The notes under the pieces were generated by a model, which worked only from the letters and a program-made list of their open reading frames with translations, searched no databases and had not been told where the DNA came from. The position numbers and the translations under genes are program-made. 64,000 nucleotides of DNA from Mesorhizobium sp. B4-1-4 (GTDB lineage Bacteria; Pseudomonadota; Alphaproteobacteria; Rhizobiales; Rhizobiaceae). Position 1 is the stretch's first letter. Each line of letters begins with the position of its first letter. This document shows, piece after piece, positions 42,453 to 51,779 of the stretch. Location of the stretch: contig NZ_CP083950.1 in the NCBI RefSeq assembly GCF_006439395.2, positions 310,001 through 374,000 of the forward strand. The letters run 5' to 3'.

Positions 42453-43958
42453 TCAGCCCTTCACCGACGGCAGTTCCGACACCAGCCGGAGGGATGCGTT
42501 GATGCCTTCCAGCTGGTAGTGCGGGCGCAGATAGAAACGGGCATTGTAGTAACCGGGCCGGCCTTCGACGCTGTCGACCTGAACCTCGGCCGCGGCAAGC
42601 GGGCGCTTGGCCCGCGCCTTGTCGTCGGCAAAGGCCGGATTGGCCAGCACGTACCGGTTGATCCATTCGGTCAGCCAGATCTCCATATCGGTGCGTTCCT
42701 TGAACGAGCCGATCTTGTCGCGCGCGATCGCCTTGAGGTAATGCGCGAAGCGCGACACCGGGAAGAGGTAGGGCAGGTTGGCGCTCAGCCGTTCGTTCGA
42801 CTGGGCGTCGGGGTCGACCAGACGCCCGGCCCGCGTCTCGTCATCCTGAAGCGAGTGCGCGCCGATGAAGGCTGCGAGATCGGTGTTCTTGCGATGCAAG
42901 ATCGGCATCAGACCGAGCTTCGCCAGTTCCGCCTCGCGCCGGTCGTCGATGGCGACTTCGGTCGGGCATTTCATTGCGACCGAACCGTCGTCCGTCGGGA
43001 AAGCGTGAACCGGCAGGTTGAGCACCGTGCCGCCATTCTCGACGCCGCGGATCTGTGTTCCCCAGCCATAGAGCTTGTGGCTGCGGTTGATGTTCACGCC
43101 CATCGGGAAAGCGGCGTTCATCCAGACATATTTATTGTGGTCGCCACCCACCTCTTCCTCGAAGGTGAAGCCCTTCACCGGAACGGTTTCCGAGCCGTAG
43201 GGCAGGCGTGCCAGCACGCGCGGCATGGTGAGCCCGATATAGCGTGCGTCCTCGCTCTCGCGCAGCGACTGCCATGAGGCATAGGCCGGATTGTTCACGA
43301 TCATCTGCAGGTCTTGCGGGTTCGGCAGTTCCTGCCAGCTGTCCATGCGGAACAGCCGCGGCGAGGCTGCCGCGATGAACGGCGTATGCGCCGAGGCACA
43401 GACGCCCGAGATGTTGCGCAGCAGACCGACGTCACGTGGATGGTTGGAAAACTCGTAGGCGCCGAGGATGCAGCCGATCGGCTCGCCGCCCAGCATCGAA
43501 TACTCGTCCGTGTAGACTTTCTTGAAAATCGGGCTCTGGTCCCACATCTGGCCTTCATAGTCTTCCAGCGTGTCGGCCAACTGCTCCTTGGAGATGTTCA
43601 TCACCCGGATCTTCAGCTTGGTATCCGTCTCGGTATTGTTGATGAGATACCAAAGGCCTCGCCAGGTGCCTTCCATCTCCCGCACTTCCGGGGCATGCAG
43701 GATCTCATTGACCTGCGTCGTCAGCATCTTGTCTATGCCCGCGATCAGGGATTTGATCGACTTGATCGCATTGGACGAGATGCTCGTCGTCTCGGAACGG
43801 GACTGAGCGGCCAGCGCCAGGTTGCGCACCAACTGCTGCAGCTTCTCACTGTCGTCCTTCTTGACCTTGAAATCCTTTTCAAGGAGGCCGCTGAACTCGC
43901 CAAGATCGATGGCTTCCGCTTCGGCGGTAGCGGCTGCGGTCTTTTGCTGTTCGGCCAT
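42453..43958 (-). CDS. tssC: T6SS sheath protein TssC (VipB/ImpC)
   Basis: 501 aa, full length. Signature blocks: EVREMEGTWRGLWYLINNTETD, SMLGGEPIGCILGAYEFSNHPRDVGLLRNISGVCASAHTPFIAAASP, ARLPYGSETVPVKGFTFEEE and, at the C-terminus, FYLRPHYQLEGINASLRLVSELP. With TssB it forms the contractile sheath that drives the Hcp tube. Three bases separate it from tssB. Confidence 0.96.
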   Translation of the reverse strand: MAEQQKTAAATAEAEAIDLGEFSGLLEKDFKVKKDDSEKLQQLVRNLALAAQSRSETTSISSNAIKSIKSLIAGIDKMLTTQVNEILHAPEVREMEGTWRGLWYLINNTETDTKLKIRVMNISKEQLADTLEDYEGQMWDQSPIFKKVYTDEYSMLGGEPIGCILGAYEFSNHPRDVGLLRNISGVCASAHTPFIAAASPRLFRMDSWQELPNPQDLQMIVNNPAYASWQSLRESEDARYIGLTMPRVLARLPYGSETVPVKGFTFEEEVGGDHNKYVWMNAAFPMGVNINRSHKLYGWGTQIRGVENGGTVLNLPVHAFPTDDGSVAMKCPTEVAIDDRREAELAKLGLMPILHRKNTDLAAFIGAHSLQDDETRAGRLVDPDAQSNERLSANLPYLFPVSRFAHYLKAIARDKIGSFKERTDMEIWLTEWINRYVLANPAFADDKARAKRPLAAAEVQVDSVEGRPGYYNARFYLRPHYQLEGINASLRLVSELPSVKG

Positions 43959-43961
43959 GAC

Positions 43962-44498
43962 TTACTCCTCGCCCTTGCCGTCAGAGATCGCCTGGCTGGC
44001 GATCTTGCTCAGCAGCGGCTCGTTGTTCAGAAGCTGCGCGATGCGTTTTTCGGCATCGACGCGGCCATCCATGAAGCCCAGCAGTTCCTCGAGTTGACGC
44101 CGCATCTTGAGGATCTCGGCCAGTTGCGGCACCTGCTCGGCAATCTTGTCCGGCGCGAAATCACCCATTTTGGAGAAGGTGAGATCGATCGCCAATTCCT
44201 CGTCCCGCTCGGCGCCTTCCGCTTGCGGCAACGTGTTCTTCACGCGCGCCTTCACGCGCGGCCCCGTCGCTTCCATGAATTTGGGGAAGCGATTGGCGTC
44301 GGTTTCGACGAAATTGCGATCCAGAACCGACTTTGACGCCTCCTTGGTCTGCGAGGCGCCGGAAAGGTCGGCCATGACAGCCATGACGAACGGCAACTCG
44401 ATCGTCGTCGGGCTGCCATAGGTTTCGACGTCGTAGGCGATCTGCACGCGCGGGGCGCGGTTTCTTTCGATGACCTTCGCTTTGCTCTCTGCTGGCAT
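43962..44498 (-). CDS. tssB: T6SS sheath protein TssB (VipA/ImpB)
   Basis: 178 aa. The start has the AKVIERNRAPRVQIAYDVETYG pattern, followed by ELPFVMAVMADLSG, DRNFVETDANRFPKFMEATGPRVKARVKNTLP and a C-terminal helical part (LAEILKMRRQLEELLGFMDGR) that binds TssC and ClpV. It is the small sheath subunit. It lies 5 bases after tssA and 3 bases before tssC. Confidence 0.95.
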   Translation of the reverse strand: MPAESKAKVIERNRAPRVQIAYDVETYGSPTTIELPFVMAVMADLSGASQTKEASKSVLDRNFVETDANRFPKFMEATGPRVKARVKNTLPQAEGAERDEELAIDLTFSKMGDFAPDKIAEQVPQLAEILKMRRQLEELLGFMDGRVDAEKRIAQLLNNEPLLSKIASQAISDGKGEE

Positions 44499-44503
44499 GC
44501 CTG

Positions 44504-45679
44504 TTACCTTTCATCCTTCTGGGTCGGCTTCTTGGGATCGGGGACACCGGCAAGCAGCCGGAATTCCTTCAGCCCCGACGGGGCGAGATCTTCCATCAGT
44601 TCCACGAAATCCATGTGCACCATCCGACGCACGCGCCGGGCGAGATGCGGGATAGGACTCGACGGTTCGGTGCGGTCGTAGAATGCGACCACCAGATCGA
44701 GGCATTTGACGACCTCGTCGCGCGAGTTGATCCGGTCAGGCAGGCCGGTGCTGGCTTCCACGGATCTTGCCGCACTTGCCATCGTCTCGGCTCCATGACC
44801 GTTTCGGGGTGGCGTCGATGCCGGTGGAGACGCCTGGGGGGCAGGCTTTGCCTGACCGTTGGCCACGGCGCCGGCGCTGGAATTCCGCTCCAACGTCGTC
44901 AGCATGCGCTGCAGGAACTTCTTCAAATCCGGAATGGCCGCGCCAGTGCCGTCGATGCGGGCATTGAGCGCGGTATCCACCGCCTCCAGCGCCGAAATCG
45001 CGGCGCGCGCGTCGGCCAAAAGTGTCGTGACGGTGTCCGCTGCCTGATCGAACTGCGCCGTGCATCCTGTGCGAACCCGGTTCAGCATCTGGTTGTGGGC
45101 GGCCGTCAGGGCCGCCTTTTCGGCGGTCCCCAGGCCGGAGGCAGCTTCCTGGAGCATGACGCGCTCGTCGAGTGCTGCCTGTTCCAGATCTCGCCCGCTG
45201 ATCGGCCCGATCGCGCGCGGTGAGAAGAAGACAGTCTGCCTAAGGTTCGCCAGCAGGCCTTCCTGGCCGTTCTGGAGGTCAAGCAACGCATTGATGCGTC
45301 GCAGCGCCGCCTCGCGCGGCGTGGCACCTGTCCGCAAAGCCGGATGCATCGTATCCCAATACTGGTCGAAAGTCTTTGCGATCAGGGTCAGCCCCAGGGC
45401 GAGGCCGGCGAGCCTCTCTTCATTGGCCAGAGCGCGCGTGACGATGACCAGAAGGCGCAGATCCCGGCCGCGCGACTGCAATTCTTCCGCTTTTTCGAGG
45501 ACGGCCGCCCAGTCCACCGAGATGGTCGACTGCGAAGCCTTGTTGCCGCCGTCGTGGATGACCTTGAGCTGGGCTTCCGTGAGCCGCTCCAGCTCGTGGA
45601 AAGCCGGGTCGTTGCGTAAATCCTCTCCCGACGGATTCGCACCGTCCAGAGGATTCAGCCAGAGTGCTAGATCAATCAC
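44504..45679 (-). CDS. tssA: T6SS assembly protein TssA (ImpA)
   Basis: 391 aa. The N-terminal ImpA domain (LWLNPLDGANPSGEDLRNDPAFHELERL, ISVDWAAVLEKAEELQSRGRDLRLLVIVTRAL, FDQYWDTMHPAL) is clear. A middle helical region and an Ala/Pro linker (about 270-305) precede a C-terminal INSRDEVVKCLDLVVAFYDRTEPSSPIPHLARRVRRM domain of the short TssA class. TssA primes and caps tail polymerisation. It is the first gene of the long minus-strand operon and divergent from tssH. Confidence 0.94.
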   Translation of the reverse strand: MIDLALWLNPLDGANPSGEDLRNDPAFHELERLTEAQLKVIHDGGNKASQSTISVDWAAVLEKAEELQSRGRDLRLLVIVTRALANEERLAGLALGLTLIAKTFDQYWDTMHPALRTGATPREAALRRINALLDLQNGQEGLLANLRQTVFFSPRAIGPISGRDLEQAALDERVMLQEAASGLGTAEKAALTAAHNQMLNRVRTGCTAQFDQAADTVTTLLADARAAISALEAVDTALNARIDGTGAAIPDLKKFLQRMLTTLERNSSAGAVANGQAKPAPQASPPASTPPRNGHGAETMASAARSVEASTGLPDRINSRDEVVKCLDLVVAFYDRTEPSSPIPHLARRVRRMVHMDFVELMEDLAPSGLKEFRLLAGVPDPKKPTQKDER

Positions 45680-46006
45680 ACGTACCCCCAGCAGGCGGCC
45701 CCGTGACTCCGATGTGACGCAACGTTATCATCGGTCCCACGCCACGACAATTGAACACATGCTCGAAAACTAACAGAAGCTGAATGCCTCACTTATCTTT
45801 CGGCGAAACCCCTTGGGCGACTGGCGGATCAGGCATGTAAAATGGTTCGCATGGTTCGAACCGCAATCGTCGCAGGAGTGTGCAAGGTTTGTGTAACCGC
45901 GCGGTGCCGCCCGGATAAGCTTCGAAGAACTCGCTCGTCATACGGCTTTGTCAAGCAGCCGCTTCTATGGCAGGGTATGGCCAGCAGATTTCGGGGGCAG
46001 GTTCAG
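45680..46006. promoter_or_regulatory. divergent tssA / tssH control region with palindrome
   Basis: The 327-base space between the two divergent T6SS transcription units must hold both promoters. It contains the octamer ATGGTTCG twice (45842-45849 and 45851-45858), the second running into a perfect palindrome GGTTCGAACC (45853-45862). This is a candidate operator; the regulator is unknown. No clear sigma-54 element was found by eye. The reading frame of tssH can be extended into this region, but coding character is poor before 46007. Confidence 0.4.
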
Positions 46007-48841
46007 ATGGAACAGCGCCGGTCGTCGCAAAGTTTCAAGCGCAAGGAACTCGTTGCGAAGCTCAATCCCACGGGGGTGCGCGCGTTCAAGGCCGCAGCGG
46101 ACACGGCCAAGCTGCGCGGCAACCCCTATGTCGAGCTCGCCCATTTCGTCCAGCAACTGGTGCTGTCCGAGCGCTCGGATGTGCAGATGATCGTCGCCGA
46201 TGCCGGGCTGGATGTCAGCCGGCTGACGGCGGACATGACCCGCGCCATCGACAAGCTGCCCTACGGCGCGACCTCGGTGGAGGAATTCTCCGACCATATT
46301 TTTCACGCGATACAGGAAGGCTGGAACCTGGCCACGCTGGAATTCGGTGTCGAGGAGGTACGCAGCGCGCATATTCTTCTCGCCTGCCTGAAGACACCGG
46401 TGTTGGAAGGGCTGGTTTCGAAGATCAGCGCTGAATTCGACAAGATCGACGCCGACGGGGTCATTGCCCGCTTAGCCGATGTCACTGAAGGCTCGCTCGA
46501 AGCTGGCTCACCTCCCGCCGCCGCTGCCGAAACACCATTGAAACGCGGCCCAGGCGGGGATTCGGCGCTCGCCAAATACGCCACCGACCTCACTCAGCGC
46601 TCCCGTGACGGCAAGATCGATCCGGTCGTCGGTCGCGATCCTGAAATCCGTCAGATCGTCGATATCCTGATGCGGCGCCGGCAAAACAATCCGATCCTGA
46701 CCGGAGAGGCGGGTGTCGGCAAAACGGCGATCGTCGAGGGCTTCGCCTTGCGCATCGCCGAGGGCGACGTGCCGCCGCCGCTTCAGAATGTCAGCGTGCG
46801 CATGCTCGATGTCGGGCTGATGCAGGCGGGTGCCAGCGTCAAGGGCGAGTTCGAAAAGCGGCTGAAGGCTGTCATTGACGAGGTGCAGGCCTCAGAGACG
46901 CCGATCATCCTTTTCATCGACGAGGCCCACACACTGATCGGCGCGGGCGGCGCGGCGGGAACCGGCGACGCGGCCAATCTCCTGAAGCCCGCGCTGGCGC
47001 GCGGCGAGCTGCGCACGATCGCCGCCACGACGTGGGCCGAATACAAGCAGCATATCGAGAAGGATCCGGCGCTGACCCGTCGGTTCCAGACGGTCAAGGT
47101 CGACGAGCCTTCCGAAGCGGTGGCCGTGCTGATGTTGCGCGGTGTCGCCGGCGTGCTTGAGCAGCACCACCAGGTGCAGATCCTTGACGAGGCGATCGAG
47201 GCTTCGGTTTCCCTTTCACACCGCTACATCCCGGCCAGGCAGCTGCCGGACAAGGCGGTCAGCCTCCTCGACACCGCCTGCGCCCGCGTTGCCGTCTCGC
47301 AGCATGCGACGCCGGCCGAGGTCGAGGACATCCTGCGCCGCCGCCAGGCGCTCGAGGTGGAGAAGGGCATCATTGGCCGCGAGGCAGCGATCGGCATCGA
47401 AGTGGCCGACAGACAGGCCCGCGTGGAAGCCGGGCTGGCGGAAACCGAGACCACCCTTGCGGCAGCGCAAGCACGCTGGGATCGGGAAAAGGCACTTGTG
47501 ACCGAGATTCTCGACCTTCGCGCCAAACTCCGTGGCGAGGGCATGCCGCTTGACGTGGTGGAGGACGGCGAAGCTGTTCCGGGCGAAGCTGTCGAAGCGC
47601 CAGCGGCCGAAGCGCATGAAAAGAAGGCAACTGGGGCCAAAACGCCGGAGTCCGAGGCGGCTGAGCCCAGCGGCTCGAAGACCGGATTCACGAAAACAAA
47701 GGCGGAAAAGACGGAGGCCGTTGTGGCCCACGAGCCTGCTCCTGTGTCGGATACCGTTACTGATCTGGCACGACTGCGCGAACTGATGGCGGAACTTGCC
47801 GAGGCGCAGGGCGAGACCCCGTTGATCCTGCCGTCGGTCGACCGCAATGCCGTGGCGGCCGTTGTCCAGGACTGGACCGGCATCCCGACGGGACGGATGC
47901 TGTCCAGCCAGACCGAGAAGGCACTCAATCTCGCCGCCACCTTGTCCGAGCGCGTGGTCGGTCAGGACCATGCTATGGAGATGATCGCGAGACGCGTCCA
48001 GACCAGCCGCGCCGGCCTCGGCGCGCCGGAAAAGCCGGTCGGCGTGTTCCTGCTTTGCGGCCCGTCCGGCGTCGGCAAGACCGAGACAGCCCTGGCGCTG
48101 GCCGAAACGCTTTATGGCGGCGAGCAGAACCTTATTTCGATTAACATGTCCGAATTCCAGGAGGCGCACACGGTCTCGACGCTGAAGGGCGCGCCACCCG
48201 GTTATGTCGGCTATGGCAAGGGCGGCATCCTGACCGAGGCCGTGCGGCGCAAGCCCTATTCGGTGATCCTGCTCGATGAGGTCGAGAAGGCGCATCCGGA
48301 CGTGCACGAGATCTTCTTCCAGGTCTTCGACAAGGGCATGATGGACGACAGCGAGGGCCGTCGGATCGACTTCAAGAACACGCTGATCCTGCTCACCTCG
48401 AATGTCGGCTCCGAGGTCATCATGGACCGCACGAAGAACGGCACCTTGCGCGCCGGCATCGACGATCTGGACAGCGCCTTGCGCGGTCCGCTGCTGAAAG
48501 TGTTTCCTGCCGCTTTCCTTGGCCGGGTCGTGACAATCCCTTATTATCCGCTTTCCGATGCGATGATCGAGGCGATCACCAGACACCAGTTCGGCAAGAT
48601 CGCGCGGCGGCTCAAGGCAAGCAACGATGCCGAGCTTGTGATCGGCGACGGCGTCATGGATCTGGTCAAGGCACGCTGCACCGAGATAGAATCTGGCGGA
48701 CGCATGATCGACGCCATCCTGACCAACACGCTGCTGCCGGAGTTGAGCCGCCGCGTGCTCAACCGTTCACTCGAAGGGGCGAAGATGACAAAGGTCACCG
48801 TGGGCGCCTCGGCGGAAGGATTCATCTACTCTTTCGAATAG
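46007..48841 (+). CDS. tssH: T6SS AAA+ ATPase TssH (ClpV)
   Basis: 944 aa from ATG 46007, preceded by GGGGGCAGG; an ATG at 45977 is possible. The N-terminal Clp repeat domain (about 15-165) is followed by AAA1 with Walker A GEAGVGKT (233-240) and [16 protein letters not shown], a middle domain, and AAA2 with GPSGVGKT (685-692), [14 protein letters not shown] and LLTSNVGSE. The family-specific [11 protein letters not shown] precedes AAA2. Between the middle domain and AAA2 there is a 60-70 residue charged, low-complexity insertion (about 525-590, Glu/Ala/Lys-rich) not usual in ClpV. TssH disassembles contracted TssB-TssC sheaths for reuse. It stands alone on the plus strand. Confidence 0.95.
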   Translation: MEQRRSSQSFKRKELVAKLNPTGVRAFKAAADTAKLRGNPYVELAHFVQQLVLSERSDVQMIVADAGLDVSRLTADMTRAIDKLPYGATSVEEFSDHIFHAIQEGWNLATLEFGVEEVRSAHILLACLKTPVLEGLVSKISAEFDKIDADGVIARLADVTEGSLEAGSPPAAAAETPLKRGPGGDSALAKYATDLTQRSRDGKIDPVVGRDPEIRQIVDILMRRRQNNPILTGEAGVGKTAIVEGFALRIAEGDVPPPLQNVSVRMLDVGLMQAGASVKGEFEKRLKAVIDEVQASETPIILFIDEAHTLIGAGGAAGTGDAANLLKPALARGELRTIAATTWAEYKQHIEKDPALTRRFQTVKVDEPSEAVAVLMLRGVAGVLEQHHQVQILDEAIEASVSLSHRYIPARQLPDKAVSLLDTACARVAVSQHATPAEVEDILRRRQALEVEKGIIGREAAIGIEVADRQARVEAGLAETETTLAAAQARWDREKALVTEILDLRAKLRGEGMPLDVVEDGEAVPGEAVEAPAAEAHEKKATGAKTPESEAAEPSGSKTGFTKTKAEKTEAVVAHEPAPVSDTVTDLARLRELMAELAEAQGETPLILPSVDRNAVAAVVQDWTGIPTGRMLSSQTEKALNLAATLSERVVGQDHAMEMIARRVQTSRAGLGAPEKPVGVFLLCGPSGVGKTETALALAETLYGGEQNLISINMSEFQEAHTVSTLKGAPPGYVGYGKGGILTEAVRRKPYSVILLDEVEKAHPDVHEIFFQVFDKGMMDDSEGRRIDFKNTLILLTSNVGSEVIMDRTKNGTLRAGIDDLDSALRGPLLKVFPAAFLGRVVTIPYYPLSDAMIEAITRHQFGKIARRLKASNDAELVIGDGVMDLVKARCTEIESGGRMIDAILTNTLLPELSRRVLNRSLEGAKMTKVTVGASAEGFIYSFE

Positions 48842-49277
48842 ACTTCGATTGGAACCGGCCATTCGAGCATTCGCACGCCGACAAAAGCGCATTACCCGAC
48901 GTCGTTGCCAAATTTCCGTGTCAGGCTATATCTCACCAGTTGGTGGAGACCGCCTCCATGAAACAGAAGAATATTCGTCGACCAGGCGAATCGTGACCGG
49001 GTAGACCGTCACGATAGATGCGCAGTTCGGCCGGCGATCAGCTTCCGGCAGTCAGCGATTCGAGGACGCAAGGGTTCTATGGCGAGCACCGATGAGTGAG
49101 GCGGATGTGCCCCGACCAGGAGACGACCTATCGAACCGGATGGTTTTCGGATGACATCTGTGCGGCATGGTCGCAGTCAGGCAGATCGGCCATAATGTTA
49201 ACACAATGTTATACCGTTACCTACGGGTGAAGCGGGGCAAGCCGGTCCGGCCTCTCGAACTGCAAGAGGAGAAAGAC
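48842..49277. other. intergenic region between tssH and the zinc-uptake operon
   Basis: 436 bases with no convincing gene. A weak hairpin (ATCGTGAC ... GTCACGAT, 48990-49015) might terminate tssH transcription, though no T-run follows. The right end, from about 49190, is more A+T-rich and holds the probable promoter and Zur-like sites of the binding-protein gene. The coding frame of that gene extends back to 49167 but lacks coding character before its signal peptide. Confidence 0.45.
49208..49220 (+). promoter_or_regulatory. Zur-like operator before the zinc-binding protein gene
   Basis: GTTATACCGTTAC matches 10 of 13 positions of the perfect palindrome found before the CobW gene in the same island. 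It is preceded by AATGTTAACACAAT, which contains another GTTAAC half-like element. Position is about 58-70 bases before the start codon, suitable for repression. Zur as the regulator is inferred from motif similarity and gene content. Confidence 0.45.
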
Positions 49278-50159
49278 ATGCGTTCCTTTCCATTCGCGGC
49301 GGCGCTGCTGTTCGCGGCGACGCTGCTGGCAGGCGCTGGCGCTCGCGCCGAAGACAAGGTGAACATCGTCGCGGCCGAGAATTTCTATGGCGATCTCGCC
49401 CGCCAGATCGGTGGCAGCCACGTTTCCGTGACCAGCATCCTTGCCAACCCCAACGACGACCCGCATCTGTTCGAGACCAGCCCCTCGACGGCGCGTACTG
49501 TCGCCGACGCCAAGATCATCATCTACAACGGTGCGGACTATGACCCTTGGATGGACAAGCTTCTTTCGGCCTCGACCAGCACGCAGCGCACGACAATCGT
49601 GGCCGCGGATCTGATCGGCAAGAAGTCGGGCGACAACCCGCATCTGTGGTACAATCCGGTGACGCTGCCGGCGATCGCCAAGGAACTCGCCGCCGATCTT
49701 TCGAAACTCGATCCTGCCAACGCGGCGGATTATCAGGCCAATCTGGCGAAGTTTCAGTCGTCGCTGGATGCAATCAACAAGCAGATAAATGACGTCAAGG
49801 CGGCCTATGGCGGGACCGCGGTAACCGCTACGGAGCCGGTATTCGGCTACATGGCTGAAGCCCTCGGCCTCAAGATGTTGAATTACGACTTCCAGGTGGC
49901 GGTCATGAACGACACGGAGCCGAGCGCGACACAGGTGGCGGCGTTCGAGAACAGCCTGAAGGACGGATCGGCCAAGATCCTGTTCTACAATTCGCAGGTG
50001 ACGGACGAGGCGACGACGCGCCTTCTCGACCTTGCCAAGCAGAACAAGGTCACCGTCATAGGCGTCACCGAGACGGAGCCCGCCGGCCAGACGATCCAGT
50101 CGTGGTTCGGTGGCCAGATCGGCGACGTGCAGAAAGCCCTTGCCGCGCGCACGCAATGA
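49278..50159 (+). CDS. znuA: zinc/manganese ABC transporter substrate-binding protein (ZnuA-like)
   Basis: 293 aa; AAGAGGAGAAAGAC directly precedes ATG 49278. Signal peptide to about residue 24 (AGARA), then a cluster A-I metal-binding fold: AAENFYGDLARQIGG, His63 in DDPHLFE, His122 in NPHLWYNP, then TATEPVFGYMAEALG and NDTEPSATQV. No histidine-rich loop between the ligands, unlike E. coli ZnuA, so the metal may be Zn or Mn; the Zur-like site and CobW neighbour favour zinc. It overlaps the ATPase gene by 4 bases. Confidence 0.85.
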   Translation: MRSFPFAAALLFAATLLAGAGARAEDKVNIVAAENFYGDLARQIGGSHVSVTSILANPNDDPHLFETSPSTARTVADAKIIIYNGADYDPWMDKLLSASTSTQRTTIVAADLIGKKSGDNPHLWYNPVTLPAIAKELAADLSKLDPANAADYQANLAKFQSSLDAINKQINDVKAAYGGTAVTATEPVFGYMAEALGLKMLNYDFQVAVMNDTEPSATQVAAFENSLKDGSAKILFYNSQVTDEATTRLLDLAKQNKVTVIGVTETEPAGQTIQSWFGGQIGDVQKALAARTQ

Positions 50160-50950
50160 ACGTCATCGCCTTCGACAGGGTCACATTGACCTATGGGGGA
50201 CGTCGGGTGCTTTCCGACGTCTCCTTTTCCATTCCGCAAGGCGCGTTCGTAGGGCTGCTCGGTGCCAATGGCGCCGGCAAGACGACCATGCTGCGCGCCA
50301 TCCTCGGACTTATCCGCCCGGCCAGTGGAGCGATTTCCGTTCTTGGCCGGCCACCGACACGCGGCAATCCCGTTATAGGCTACATGCCGCAGGCGCGCCG
50401 CATCGTGACCCATGCCGGCATCAGCGGCTTCGATCTCGTCGTCACCGCGGCGGGCGGCCATCGCTGGCGCTGGCCGGCGGCGTCGGCGCTCGAGAAGGAC
50501 ATGGCATGGAAGGCGCTGGAAGAGGTTGGCGCGGCCGATATCGCCAGGAGGCCATTCGCGGAGCTGTCGGGAGGCGAGCGGCAACGTATCCTCATCGCCC
50601 AGTCCTTGATCGGCGACCCCAAGCTTCTCCTGCTCGACGAGCCGCTGATCAGCCTCGATGCCGCGCATCAGCGCACCATCATCGAACTCGTCCATGAAGT
50701 CGGCGAACGGCTGGGCATCGCCGTGATTTTCTGCTCGCACGAGATCAATCCCTTGCTGCGCGTCGTCGATGCCGTGCTCTATCTCGGCAACGCCAGTGCC
50801 GCGATCGGCAGCGTCGATGAGGTCATCAACGGTCCGGTCCTGTCGAAGCTTTATGGCACGCACATCAACGTGGTGCGGGTAGCCGGGCGCATCTTCGTCA
50901 TGGCGGACGGCATCGAGTTGGAAGGCGCTGCGCATGTTCACGATGTTTGA
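50156..50950 (+). CDS. znuC: metal ABC transporter ATP-binding protein (ZnuC-like)
   Basis: 264 aa, ATG 50156 overlapping the previous stop (ATGA). Walker A GANGAGKTT, signature LSGGERQRILIAQ, Walker B LLLLDEPL and switch His (FCSHEINPLL) are all intact. It energises import of the metal delivered by the binding protein. It overlaps the permease gene by 17 bases. Confidence 0.88.
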   Translation: MNVIAFDRVTLTYGGRRVLSDVSFSIPQGAFVGLLGANGAGKTTMLRAILGLIRPASGAISVLGRPPTRGNPVIGYMPQARRIVTHAGISGFDLVVTAAGGHRWRWPAASALEKDMAWKALEEVGAADIARRPFAELSGGERQRILIAQSLIGDPKLLLLDEPLISLDAAHQRTIIELVHEVGERLGIAVIFCSHEINPLLRVVDAVLYLGNASAAIGSVDEVINGPVLSKLYGTHINVVRVAGRIFVMADGIELEGAAHVHDV

Positions 50951-51737
50951 CTACGAATTCATGCGCAACGCCTTCGCGGCTTGCACGGTCGTCGCCATCG
51001 TGACCGGGGCGGTCGGATATTTCCTCGTGCTGCGCGGCCAGACTTTCGCCGGACATGCGTTGGCCCATGTCGGATTTCCCGGCGCGACAGGCGCCGGCTT
51101 GCTCGGCCTGTCGCCATTCTTCGGGCTGACCATCTTCACCGTTCTGGCCGGTATCGGCATCGGACTTCTGGGGGAACGAGCACATCGTGACGTCGCGATC
51201 GGCATCGTGCTGACGCTTTCGCTCGGTCTCGGTTTGCTGTTCCTGCATTTCTACACCGCCTTCGCGTCACAGGCGACGAATGTGCTGTTTGGAAACGTGC
51301 TCGGCATAAGTTACCGGACAGTCATCATACTTGCCGTCCTGTCCGTGGTGATCCTGGCGGCGTTGATCTTCATTTCCCGGCCCCTGCTCTTCGCCAGCCT
51401 GCAGCCCGAACTGGCGGAGGCGAAGGGCGTGAACCTCGATTTCGTCTCGACCATGTTCATGATCATTGTCGCGGTGACGACTGCCGAGGCGACCCAGATA
51501 GTCGGCGTGCTGCTCGTTTTCGCGCTGATGGTCGCCCCGGCGGCAACAACGCTGCGCCTGGCGCGCGGCGTGCTGCGAGGCATTCTTATTTCGATCGCGC
51601 TAGCGGTCGTCATCGCCTGGACCAGCCTGTGGCTTGCTTTCCTGACCGATTGGCCGACGAGCTTCTGGATCACGTCGCTCGGAGCAGCCGCCTATCTGGC
51701 TGCCGGCCTCATCCAGCGTTGGAGGGCGGCGCATTGA
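50934..51737 (+). CDS. znuB: metal ABC transporter permease (ZnuB-like)
   Basis: 267 aa with seven or eight membrane segments and the ABC-3 family pattern (GYFLVLRGQTFAGHALAHVGFPGATGAG, then EATQIVGVLLVFALMVAPAATTLRLARG). It completes the zinc-uptake operon. The start at 50934 gives a 17-base overlap with the ATPase gene; ATG 50943 is an alternative. Confidence 0.87.
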   Translation: MFTMFDYEFMRNAFAACTVVAIVTGAVGYFLVLRGQTFAGHALAHVGFPGATGAGLLGLSPFFGLTIFTVLAGIGIGLLGERAHRDVAIGIVLTLSLGLGLLFLHFYTAFASQATNVLFGNVLGISYRTVIILAVLSVVILAALIFISRPLLFASLQPELAEAKGVNLDFVSTMFMIIVAVTTAEATQIVGVLLVFALMVAPAATTLRLARGVLRGILISIALAVVIAWTSLWLAFLTDWPTSFWITSLGAAAYLAAGLIQRWRAAH

Positions 51738-51779
51738 CGGGCAGAAGGACCACGCGTTTCTTCAGGCCTGCCGTGCCGT

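Noticed and set aside
47216-48586. Open frame of 456 codons on the minus strand opposite tssH
   Set aside because: Lies over the AAA2 domain of ClpV; no family features.
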